6,002 bases of DNA from NCBI GenBank assembly GCA_015904055.1, contig JABMDE010000024.1:76729-82730 (forward strand). Direction: 5' to 3'. A program made the position numbers and the translations under genes. Each line of letters opens with the position of its first letter. Position 1 is the first letter of the stretch. Of this stretch, positions 1-5,801 are shown one piece after another. The notes below the pieces were generated by a model. It was given only the letters and a program-made list of their open reading frames with translations, was not told the origin of the DNA and did no database searches. Source of the DNA: Nitrospira sp. Its GTDB lineage: Bacteria > Nitrospirota > Nitrospiria > Nitrospirales > Nitrospiraceae.

Positions 1-1
1 C

Positions 2-673
2 AGGAAGACATACTCTCAGCTCGATTACAAAATATTGGGGAGAATCTACTGTTACGAAGGCGGGGATGAGTTCTGGCGGGCGAAGCGAAAGCCCTGCGAG
101 CGACTAGGCATCAACCTCTCCCGGGCGCTGCTGAAAAAGTTGCCGCGTGGCGGGCGAAGTCTGTACGTGGGAGCCGGTGTCGCAGAGCTGCCTGTGCTGC
201 TAGCTGAAGCCATCGATCTCCAGCGCCAGGTTGAGCCGTATAACCTTCGCCGATCCGAAGTCACTGTCCTCAATCGAGCTTGCCGGGGAACGCCTGTGAG
301 GTTTCATGCGAAAACCGCCGCAGAGGCGAACGGGAAGTTTGACCATCTCTGGATCGTGAGTGTCTTGAACGATCCGGAGCGATTTCCCGATCTCTCGCCG
401 TTGTCCTATGGGAATGCGAACCCGGTCACCTTTAATCCCGGAAGGTTCGAACAGCAGCGTCGGATTGTTCAGTCGATCGTCAATCGGTGCATGCCCAAGC
501 TCAGTCTACCCGGCCTGGTCACAACCTCGACGGAAGAAGTCGTGTGGATCGCCGACTGGTGCCACCGACACAGGATTCCCTATCACGTGGAGCGGAAACA
601 GTATCCCACAGCGCTCGTCGGTGACCCAATCTGTTTTATTAAGGTAGGGAAGAAGGGACGGCAGGAATCTTGA
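2..673 (+). CDS. Unrecognised protein, methyltransferase-like fold, 5' partial
   Basis: I do not recognise this family by name. The frame is open from the left edge to the TGA at 671-673, giving 223 visible residues. A TTG at 35 could serve as a start, but it has no Shine-Dalgarno upstream, and the codons before it (reading RKTYSQLDYKI) look like ordinary protein, so the true start is probably outside the window. Counting from that TTG, residues 40-60 hold a glycine-rich strand-loop-helix (SLYVGAGVAELPVLLAEAI), which resembles motif I of class I S-adenosylmethionine-dependent methyltransferases. A later acidic/hydrophobic strand (FDHLWIVSVLND, about 102-113) sits where motif IV would be expected. 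There is no signal peptide or membrane segment in the visible part, so it is probably cytoplasmic. The C-terminus is basic. The substrate is unknown. The methyltransferase call is a fold-level inference only. It converges on the next gene with a 6-bp gap. Confidence 0.6.
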   Translation, partial: RKTYSQLDYKILGRIYCYEGGDEFWRAKRKPCERLGINLSRALLKKLPRGGRSLYVGAGVAELPVLLAEAIDLQRQVEPYNLRRSEVTVLNRACRGTPVRFHAKTAAEANGKFDHLWIVSVLNDPERFPDLSPLSYGNANPVTFNPGRFEQQRRIVQSIVNRCMPKLSLPGLVTTSTEEVVWIADWCHRHRIPYHVERKQYPTALVGDPICFIKVGKKGRQES

Positions 674-679
674 CGTCCG

Positions 680-1219
680 TCAAATCTGAAAACCGGTCTT
701 CGGTTTGACTGAACCGCCCATATACAACCCGGCGTACTTCACATAGTTCTCGGCAGATTTCTTGATCCAGGCTAATTCTTCGTCTGTCACGGGCCGTCGG
801 ACCCGTGCAGGTGAACCCAGGATGAGGCTCTTCGGCGGGACAACGGTACCTTCCACAACCAGCGCCCCGGCTCCCACTACCGAATCTTCTCCAATAACCG
901 CCCCGTCCATGATGATGGCGCCCATCCCGACTAACACGCGATCGTGAATCGTACAGCCGTGCAGGACGACGCTGTGCCCGACCGTGACCTCGTTCCCGAT
1001 CAGGAGAGGATGGGTATCATGGGTGACATGCAACATGCAGAGGTCTTGGATATTGGTCCGATTGCCGATCCGGATATAGTGCACATCCCCACGGATCACA
1101 GTATGGAACCAGACGCTGCACTCCTCACCCATGACCACGTCACCGATGACTACCCCCGTGTCCTCGATAAAACAGGAGGACGGAATCGTCGGCTTGATAC
1201 CTTGAAAGATGCGGATCAT
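680..1219 (-). CDS. Gamma-class carbonic anhydrase-like hexapeptide-repeat protein (YrdA/CaiE type)
   Basis: This 179-residue protein is a left-handed beta-helix built of imperfect hexapeptide repeats from about residue 12 to 140 (for example VVIGDV, VLVGMG, AVIGED, VVGAGA), followed by a C-terminal alpha helix (about 147-168). Length and layout match the short gamma-carbonic anhydrase group. The three zinc-ligand histidines of the family are at H64, H82 and H87. The conserved R43 and D45 (RGD) and Q58 (NIQD) are also present, so the metal and active sites look complete. Known family members form trimers with the metal at subunit interfaces. Some hydrate CO2, but many YrdA-type proteins show little activity, so reversible CO2 hydration is likely rather than certain. 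It is cytoplasmic. The ATG at 1219 fits the family's usual MIR-type N-terminus. No Shine-Dalgarno precedes it, and a promoter-like pair ends 6 bp upstream, so the mRNA may be leaderless. It is divergent from rimO and convergent with the upstream-strand neighbour. Confidence 0.9.
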   Translation of the reverse strand: MIRIFQGIKPTIPSSCFIEDTGVVIGDVVMGEECSVWFHTVIRGDVHYIRIGNRTNIQDLCMLHVTHDTHPLLIGNEVTVGHSVVLHGCTIHDRVLVGMGAIIMDGAVIGEDSVVGAGALVVEGTVVPPKSLILGSPARVRRPVTDEELAWIKKSAENYVKYAGLYMGGSVKPKTGFQI

Positions 1220-1225
1220 AGAGGC

Positions 1226-1255
1226 ACTCTAGGGGAACGGCTTCCAGAATATCAA
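1226..1255 (-). promoter_or_regulatory. Putative promoter of the carbonic anhydrase-like gene, possibly leaderless
   Basis: On the minus strand a -35-like TTGATA (1250-1255, 5 of 6 to TTGACA) is followed by an 18-bp spacer and a -10-like TAGAGT (1226-1231, 4 of 6 to TATAAT). Only six bases (GCCTCT) then precede the ATG at 1219. Transcription would begin at or next to the start codon, which fits the lack of a ribosome binding site. Prediction by eye only. Confidence 0.4.
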
Positions 1256-1276
1256 GACGGCTCTCTTGACCATTCG

Positions 1277-1306
1277 TTGACAGACTTTTCAAGCCTCCCG
1301 TAGACT
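1277..1306 (+). promoter_or_regulatory. Putative rimO promoter, possibly leaderless
   Basis: A perfect -35 TTGACA (1277-1282), an 18-bp spacer and a -10-like TAGACT (1301-1306, 4 of 6) are followed by six bases (GCTTGA) and the rimO ATG at 1313. The predicted start of transcription falls at the start codon, and no Shine-Dalgarno is present. The geometry is the same as for the divergent carbonic anhydrase gene. Confidence 0.5.
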
Positions 1307-1312
1307 GCTTGA

Positions 1313-2731
1313 ATGTCTACGTCTTTAATCCAGCTCGGCCGGAAGAACACCACCAAGAAAGCAGCAGTTGCCGGGAAGGCCGCGGCTGCGAAAACAACGA
1401 CCATCGGCTTCGTCAATTTGGGGTGCTCGAAAAACCAGGTGGACTCGGAGCTGATGCTCGGCACACTCGTACAGGACGGCTTCGCGTTAACCGACAATCC
1501 CAAGAAAGCCGAGGTCGTCATCATCAATACCTGCGGCTTCATTGAAGAAGCGAAACAGGAATCCATCAACACGATCCTCGAACATGGCAAGCTCAAAAAG
1601 AACGGAGTCTGCCGCGTCCTCATTGCCGCCGGTTGCCTGGCGCAACGCTATCAGGGCGACCTTCTGAAGGAACTGCCGGAACTGGACGGCGTGGTGGGCA
1701 CCGGCGAATTCGGGAACATCGCCACCATCTGCCGGGATCTCCTGACTCCCCAAAAACGGCAACAACGGCTCTGGATCAGCGAGCCGCCCTATCTCTACGA
1801 CGCGGATGCCCCGCGCCTGCGACTCGGCAAGGCGCACAGCGCCTATGTGAAAATCGCCGAAGGCTGCAACCGCAACTGCGCCTTCTGTGCCATCCCCATT
1901 ATGCGGGGCAAGCAACGCAGCCGCCCGGTGGAATCGATCGTGGCTGAAGCCGAGCGCCTGGCCGCGGAAGGCGTGAAAGAAATCAACCTCATCTCCCAGG
2001 ATACGATCAACTACGGCGTGGATCTGGGGATTCGAGGCGGATTGACAACACTGCTGCGCGCGCTGGTGAAGGTGAGAGACATTCACTGGATCAGGCCTTT
2101 TTATCTCTACCCTCAGCAGGTCACGGATGAACTCCTGGATCTCTATGCCGGCGAAGAGAAAATTACCAGGTACATCGACATGCCGCTCCAACACATCAAC
2201 GACCGGATGTTGAAACGCATGCATCGATTAGGGAATCGCGCCTCGATCGACAAGCTGGTGGACCGCATTCGCACCCGCATTCCCGGCGTCACCTTTCGCA
2301 CCGCCTTTATCGTGGGCTTCCCCGGTGAAACCGAGCAGGCGTACCAGGAGCTGAAGACTTATGTGACGGAGCGGGAGTTTGACCGAGTAGCCGTCTTCCT
2401 CTACTCCGACGAAGAGGATACAACGGCGGTTGCGCTCGATGAGAAAATTGACCGGGCCGTCATGGACGAACGGCGGAATGAACTCCTGGCGATTCAGGAA
2501 GGCATCGCCGCCGCGCAGGGGCAGGCTCGCATAGGCTCAGTCCTGGACGTCCTGGTCGAAGGCCCATCGGAGGAAACGCCTCTGTTGCTGGAAGGCCGCC
2601 ATGAAGGACTGGCGCCCGAGATCGACGGCGTCGTCTATATCAATGACGGCACGACAAACCCGGGTGATCTCGTCAAGGTCGAGATCACCGAAGCCGCCAC
2701 CTACGACCTCGTCGGACACATCGTCACATAA
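1313..2731 (+). CDS. rimO: Ribosomal protein S12 methylthiotransferase RimO
   Basis: RimO is a radical-SAM enzyme with two [4Fe-4S] clusters that adds a methylthio group to the beta-carbon of a conserved aspartate in ribosomal protein S12 (Asp88 in E. coli, known from the family). The 472 residues show the full three-domain order. The N-terminal UPF0004 domain (about 30-150) has cluster cysteines C38, C74 and C108; C38 lies in GCSKNQVDSE, the RimO-type rather than MiaB-type signature. The radical-SAM domain has the CxxxCxxC motif at C185, C189 and C192. A C-terminal TRAM domain (about 405-472) is also present. The protein is cytoplasmic. It carries about 30 extra Ala/Lys/Thr-rich residues before the first conserved strand (TIGFVNLGC), longer than in E. 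coli RimO (about 441 residues). No later in-frame ATG or GTG precedes that strand, so the start at 1313 is favoured. The start lacks a Shine-Dalgarno. purU follows 67 bp downstream on the same strand. Confidence 0.96.
   Translation: MSTSLIQLGRKNTTKKAAVAGKAAAAKTTTIGFVNLGCSKNQVDSELMLGTLVQDGFALTDNPKKAEVVIINTCGFIEEAKQESINTILEHGKLKKNGVCRVLIAAGCLAQRYQGDLLKELPELDGVVGTGEFGNIATICRDLLTPQKRQQRLWISEPPYLYDADAPRLRLGKAHSAYVKIAEGCNRNCAFCAIPIMRGKQRSRPVESIVAEAERLAAEGVKEINLISQDTINYGVDLGIRGGLTTLLRALVKVRDIHWIRPFYLYPQQVTDELLDLYAGEEKITRYIDMPLQHINDRMLKRMHRLGNRASIDKLVDRIRTRIPGVTFRTAFIVGFPGETEQAYQELKTYVTEREFDRVAVFLYSDEEDTTAVALDEKIDRAVMDERRNELLAIQEGIAAAQGQARIGSVLDVLVEGPSEETPLLLEGRHEGLAPEIDGVVYINDGTTNPGDLVKVEITEAATYDLVGHIVT
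2663..2689. repeat. Perfect 10-bp inverted repeat inside rimO
   Basis: GGTGATCTCG (2663-2672) and CGAGATCACC (2680-2689) are exact reverse complements separated by 7 bases, so the rimO mRNA could fold a 10-bp stem about 40 bases before the stop codon. It encodes the TRAM-domain stretch GDLVKVEIT, a sequence constrained in RimO proteins, so the symmetry may be chance. No T-run follows, so I do not call it a terminator. Confidence 0.5.
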
Positions 2732-2783
2732 TCCTACACCTCCCGGTCGCTTCCCCTTCTGCTACACTTGAAGGATCCATATT

Positions 2784-2790
2784 GAGGAGA
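2784..2790 (+). promoter_or_regulatory. Shine-Dalgarno site of purU
   Basis: GAGGAGA lies 8 bases before the ATG at 2799, a good match to the anti-Shine-Dalgarno at normal spacing. It fixes the purU start and contrasts with the two divergent upstream genes, which have none. A weak -10-like TACACT lies at 2763-2768 without a convincing -35, so purU may depend on read-through from rimO. Confidence 0.8.
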
Positions 2791-2798
2791 TATCGCAC

Positions 2799-3665
2799 AT
2801 GACCTCGCAGAGAAAAGAATCGGTCGTGCTCCTGATCCACTGCAAAGACCGAAAGGGCATCGTCGCTCGCGTCGCAGGATTCATTCATGATTTCGGGGGC
2901 AACATACTCGACTCCGACCATCACACGGACGAAGAGACGAACGATTTTCTCATGCGGATGGAGTGCTCGACAGAGGGGTTGCAAATTGCGCCCGATCAGA
3001 TTTCCGAGGCGTTTGCTCCCATCGCCAAAGTATTCGAGATGCGCTACGAAGTCCATCAGACCAGCCGGCACACCCGTGTCGGAATGATGGTCTCGAAGCA
3101 GGATCACTGTCTGGCGGATTTACTCCAACGCCAACGCCGTGACGAGCTGCACATGGACATTCCCATCATCATTTCCAACCATGACACCTGCGCCAGCTGG
3201 GCTGAACTGTTCAAGATCCCCTTCGCGGTCTGTCCCGTCACGAAAGAGACGAAACCGGAGCAAGAACGGCGTGTGGTCTCACTCTTGCGGGAGCAGGGTG
3301 TCGAACTCGTCGTGATGGCCCGGTACATGCAAATTCTCAGCGCCGAGTTTCTCGCCCGGGTCGGCTGTCCCGTGATCAACATTCACCATTCCTTCCTGCC
3401 GGCCTTCATCGGTGCAAATCCCTATCGGCAGGCGTATGAGCGAGGAGTTAAAATTATCGGAGCGACGGCACACTATGCCACGCAAGACCTTGACGAAGGA
3501 CCGATCATCGAACAAGACGTGATCCGCGTGGGCCATCGGGATACTGTCGACGATCTCGTTCGAAAAGGACGGGATCTGGAGGAAATCGTGCTGGCTCGAG
3601 CCGTCCGTCGCCACATCGAACGGCGGGTCTTGGTCTACGGAAGAAAGACGGTGGTGTTCGACTGA
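2799..3665 (+). CDS. purU: Formyltetrahydrofolate deformylase PurU
   Basis: PurU hydrolyses 10-formyltetrahydrofolate to tetrahydrofolate and formate (EC 3.5.1.10). This balances one-carbon folate pools and can supply formate for PurT-dependent purine synthesis. The 288 residues match the family length (E. coli 280). An N-terminal ACT domain (about 7-85, beginning VVLLIHCKDRKGIVARVAGF) is where E. coli PurU is thought to sense methionine and glycine. A formyltransferase-type hydrolase domain (about 92-280) follows. Catalytic residues of the family are visible: N194 and H196 in NIHHSFLP, and D232 in the DLDEGPII motif. The folate-site stretch VVMARYMQIL (171-180) is also typical. No signal peptide is seen, so it is cytoplasmic. 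The start is fixed by a good Shine-Dalgarno. It converges on the sensor kinase gene with a 17-bp gap that holds a hairpin. Confidence 0.96.
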   Translation: MTSQRKESVVLLIHCKDRKGIVARVAGFIHDFGGNILDSDHHTDEETNDFLMRMECSTEGLQIAPDQISEAFAPIAKVFEMRYEVHQTSRHTRVGMMVSKQDHCLADLLQRQRRDELHMDIPIIISNHDTCASWAELFKIPFAVCPVTKETKPEQERRVVSLLREQGVELVVMARYMQILSAEFLARVGCPVINIHHSFLPAFIGANPYRQAYERGVKIIGATAHYATQDLDEGPIIEQDVIRVGHRDTVDDLVRKGRDLEEIVLARAVRRHIERRVLVYGRKTVVFD

Positions 3666-3677
3666 GTCTGCCAGCAC

Positions 3678-3707
3678 GCCGCTTACACCGCCTGAGGTGC
3701 GAGCGGC
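3678..3707. terminator. Putative bidirectional hairpin between purU and the sensor kinase gene
   Basis: GCCGCT (3678-3683) pairs with AGCGGC (3702-3707). The pairing continues through one T-G wobble and a single mismatch into CACC/GGTG (3686-3689 with 3696-3699), leaving a 6-base loop. It sits just after the purU stop and covers the last codons of the convergent kinase frame, where transcription from both sides should end. No T-run follows on either strand, so it is not a textbook intrinsic terminator. Confidence 0.35.
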
Positions 3708-4842
3708 AACGTGACCGTAAACGTGGAGCCCAGACCCACACCGCTGTTCACGCTGATCCGGCCCTTGTGGAATTCCACAATCCATGCACAGATGGCAAGA
3801 CCCAGGCCGGTGCCTTTCTTGGTATGGGCGCGCGCGCCGTCGGTCCGGAAAAAGCGATTGAATATTTTCGTGTGATCGTCCGATCCGATGCCGATACCCT
3901 GATCGGTCACGGACAGAATGGTCTCTTGCCCGACTGTCGCCAGGCCGATCTCGACCTTCCCGCCCGGATGAGAATACTTGATGGCATTTTCGACCAAATT
4001 GAGCAGCAGTTCCCGAAGCCGTAATTCGTCTCCCAGCACCAATGCCGGCACGACCATTCCGAGCACGACCTCGATATTCCGATCCTGCCCGAGCACGGTG
4101 CGCTGGTGAATTGGCGGATCTGCCGAAACGAGGTATCCAGCCGGCCGATCATATTGTTGAATGTCCCGGCCAGCCGGCCGATTTCATCCGGCGCAGCCGA
4201 CATGGTCAGGCGCTGGCTGAGATCTCCCGCGGTAATACGTTGCGCGGCAAGCGTAATGGCGTCGACCGGGCGCAAGGCGCGCCCCGCCAGAAACCACCCG
4301 GCAGCCAGCGAGACAGCCAGTGCGATCGGCACGGCCACGATGAGCAAAATGAGGAAGCGACGCAACGTGTCCTCGATCGACTCCATCGACGTACCGACCT
4401 GCACGATGTAGAGGAGATTGCCCCGGTGGATGATCGGCACGGAGATGAGCCGCAAGGGAGGCTCATGGGGATATTTGGCTGATTCCAAAATCGTCTGCCC
4501 GTTGAATGTGGCTTCGAGCGCCGTCCGGCTGAGCGGAACCTCGTGTTGCCTGATATTCGGGGAGCGGATTGTGATGGTGCCGGACGGGCTGAAAATCTGA
4601 AAGAATTTGTCGATGCGGGCCAGTTCAGGAAATTGGGAGAGCAGTTCCTCTTCGTCAATGAGCGGAAGAAAACCGCGTTCTTGGAGCGAACGCACGGCAG
4701 CGGTGGCGGTTTCTTCAAGGGACTGATCGACATCATCGCGAAGATTGCGGGCCGTAAGGACGTACAGCACCACGGAGAACGTAATCAAGACCATCGCCAG
4801 CGCGCTTCCGTACCAGAGCGTCAGCCTGACACGTAGTGGCAT
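3683..4842 (-). pseudogene. Two-component sensor histidine kinase, disrupted: phosphoacceptor domain missing and frame shifted
   Basis: The product would be an inner-membrane sensor kinase of the type paired with OmpR/CusR-like regulators. From the ATG at 4842 the first frame gives TM1 (about residues 9-29), a periplasmic sensor region (about 30-162), TM2 (about 163-187) and a HAMP linker ending MIGRLDTSFRQIRQFT at residue 246 (base 4105). Family members continue here with an H-box like SHELRTP. Instead the frame reads out-of-frame residues to a stop at 3907, a 311-residue product. The ATP-binding domain follows at once in another frame (4096-3683, 137 codons, stop 3685-3683). Its motifs are intact: N-box LLLNLVENAIKY, G1 DQGIGI, F-box IFNRFF and G2 GTGLGLAI. 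About 80-85 residues including the whole HisKA domain are therefore absent, and the total of 1160 bases is not a multiple of three. Translation would be coupled to the regulator through TGATG. The GTG at 4096 has no ribosome binding site. Either a recent real deletion or an assembly error would explain this. Confidence 0.85.
4137..4182. repeat. 13-bp direct repeat in the HAMP-coding segment
   Basis: CCAGCCGGCCGAT occurs exactly at 4137-4149 and again at 4170-4182, a period of 33 bp (11 codons, in frame). On the coding strand both copies encode IGRL (in DEIGRLAG and MIGRLDT). It lies about 32 bp from the kinase deletion junction. The HAMP consensus favours similar residues here, so it may be coincidental. 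Confidence 0.6.
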
Positions 4843-5513
4843 CAGTCGGCCTTCAGCATATACCCGCTGCCCCGTATGGTATGGATCAGTTTCTTGGTTC
4901 GGCCCCGGTCGATCTTGTTCCGGAGGTAGTTCACATAGACGTCGATGACGTTGGTAAAGGTATCGAAGTCCTGATTCCACACATGCTCGGAGATCATCGG
5001 CCGCGTCAGGACGCGCCCCGCATGGCGCATGAGATATTCGAGCAGGGCGTACTCTTTGAGTGTGAGATCAATCCGTTGCCCGCCGCGGGTCACATCGCGC
5101 GTGGCCGGATTGAAGATCAGATCATCGACCTGGAGAATGCCGGGAGTTTCGGTCGCGCCACGGCGAATGAGGGCCCGGACGCGGGCCAACAACTCATCGA
5201 TGGCAAACGGCTTGGTCAGATAATCGTCGGCGCCGGCATCAAGCCCTTTCACCCGTTGATCGATCTGCGATTGCGCCGACAGGATCAGTACGGGGGTTTG
5301 AATGCGCTCCAGGCGAACGGTTTTGAGAATGTCCATGCCGGACATCGACGGCAACATCAGATCGACCACGAGCAGGTCATAGTTGGTTGCCAGCGCCATC
5401 TCGAGGCCCTTGGCGCCGTCCTCGCACAGATCGACGGCGTAGCTTTCTTCTTCAAGCGCTCGCTTGATGAAACATCCGACTTTGGTTTCGTCTTCGATTA
5501 CGAGCACGCGCAT
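4842..5513 (-). CDS. OmpR/PhoB-family response regulator (CusR/CopR-like)
   Basis: This is a DNA-binding transcription regulator controlled by phosphorylation. Its 223 residues fit the family. The N-terminal receiver domain (about 1-115) has the acidic pair E7/D8, phosphoacceptor D51 (in VVDLMLPSMSG), switch serine S79 and conserved lysine K101 (in DDYLTKPF), all intact. The C-terminal winged-helix DNA-binding domain (about 125-221) ends in the characteristic IHTIRGSGYML stretch. The overall sequence is nearest in style to heavy-metal regulators such as CusR and CopR, but the signal cannot be read from it. It is cytoplasmic. The ATG at 5513 is preceded by GGAG (5519-5522) five bases away and by a strong extended -10 promoter. 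Its TGA overlaps the kinase ATG by one base (TGATG), indicating one operon with translational coupling. Its cognate kinase appears broken, so phosphorylation would have to come from another kinase, acetyl phosphate, or an intact copy if the break is an artefact. Confidence 0.95.
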   Translation of the reverse strand: MRVLVIEDETKVGCFIKRALEEESYAVDLCEDGAKGLEMALATNYDLLVVDLMLPSMSGMDILKTVRLERIQTPVLILSAQSQIDQRVKGLDAGADDYLTKPFAIDELLARVRALIRRGATETPGILQVDDLIFNPATRDVTRGGQRIDLTLKEYALLEYLMRHAGRVLTRPMISEHVWNQDFDTFTNVIDVYVNYLRNKIDRGRTKKLIHTIRGSGYMLKAD

Positions 5514-5572
5514 GGATACTCCGTACCGTATGGTGAAACCTCCGCAGCATCGTTCATGTGCGGGGGCGAGAG

Positions 5573-5581
5573 ATTATACCA
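5573..5581 (-). promoter_or_regulatory. Extended -10 promoter of the response regulator operon
   Basis: The minus strand reads TGGTATAAT, a perfect TATAAT (5573-5578) with the TGn extension (5579-5581). No convincing -35 box lies 16-19 bp upstream, as is common for extended -10 promoters or activated ones. Transcription would start near 5566, giving a leader of about 50 bases before the ATG at 5513. I could not identify a clear operator repeat. Confidence 0.6.
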
Positions 5582-5737
5582 AAGCGGGCGAGTCCGTGAC
5601 ATCTCAGTGCCTCCCACCGGCCCTGGGCTCGGGAGCAGGCGACGTCACACGATGATCGCAGATGGAGTGGGAGCGGACCGGCAAGCCCAGTCAAAGTGGC
5701 GATACGATCTCCGGTATCGAGCCTCGGAGCGATGCGA

Positions 5738-5769
5738 CCTGCCTGCGCGAAGCGCTTAGCGAAGGCAGG
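5738..5769. repeat. Inverted repeat with nested palindrome (REP-like or transcription end signal)
   Basis: CCTGCCT (5738-5744) and AGGCAGG (5763-5769) are exact complements around an 18-base loop. The loop itself contains CGC/GCG arms and the 8-bp palindrome AAGCGCTT (5750-5757). It lies about 33 bases downstream of the stop of the partial minus-strand gene, where a terminator would be expected, but no T-run follows. The GC-rich nested form also resembles dispersed REP-type elements, which one copy alone cannot establish. Confidence 0.45.
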
Positions 5770-5801
5770 GAACGCCGCTGGCGGACGTGTTCAGCCTCCT
5801 G

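Larger units (their letters stand above)
5514..5801. other. Intergenic region between the response regulator and the partial right-edge gene
   Basis: These 288 bases separate two minus-strand genes. They hold the extended -10 promoter and leader of the regulator at the low-coordinate end and an inverted repeat at 5738-5769. A 6-bp stem lies at 5700-5719 (CGATAC/GTATCG). A tandem CCGTACCGTA at 5521-5530 adjoins the regulator's Shine-Dalgarno. I see no credible ORF, RNA gene or T-run terminator here. Confidence 0.6.

Noticed and set aside
670..706. Small stem-loops (TTGAC/GTCAA at 670-683 and AAACCG/CGGTTT at 690-706) at the convergent ends of the first two genes
   Set aside because: The stems are only 5-6 bp, the second lies inside the coding end of the carbonic anhydrase gene, and there is no clean T-run. 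This is too weak to call a terminator.
1487..2224. A 245-codon minus-strand open frame within rimO
   Set aside because: It lies wholly opposite the radical-SAM coding region, has no ribosome binding site I can support, and shows no family signature.
3907..4105. Programmed ribosomal frameshifting as an explanation for the split kinase
   Set aside because: A frameshift would rejoin the frames but could not supply the missing HisKA domain, which is not encoded in any frame at this locus.
5596..5648. GTGAC...GTCAC pair upstream of the regulator promoter as an operator
   Set aside because: The arms are five bases and more than 40 bases apart, which is expected by chance.
4836..5759. A 307-codon open frame on the + strand opposite the response regulator
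   Set aside because: It is antisense to a regulator with every family motif intact, and its own sequence shows no recognisable domain. It is a shadow of codon bias.
5785..5801. AGGAGG right after the stop of the right-edge gene on the minus strand, as a Shine-Dalgarno for a small ORF
   Set aside because: No ATG, GTG or TTG follows at a workable distance.
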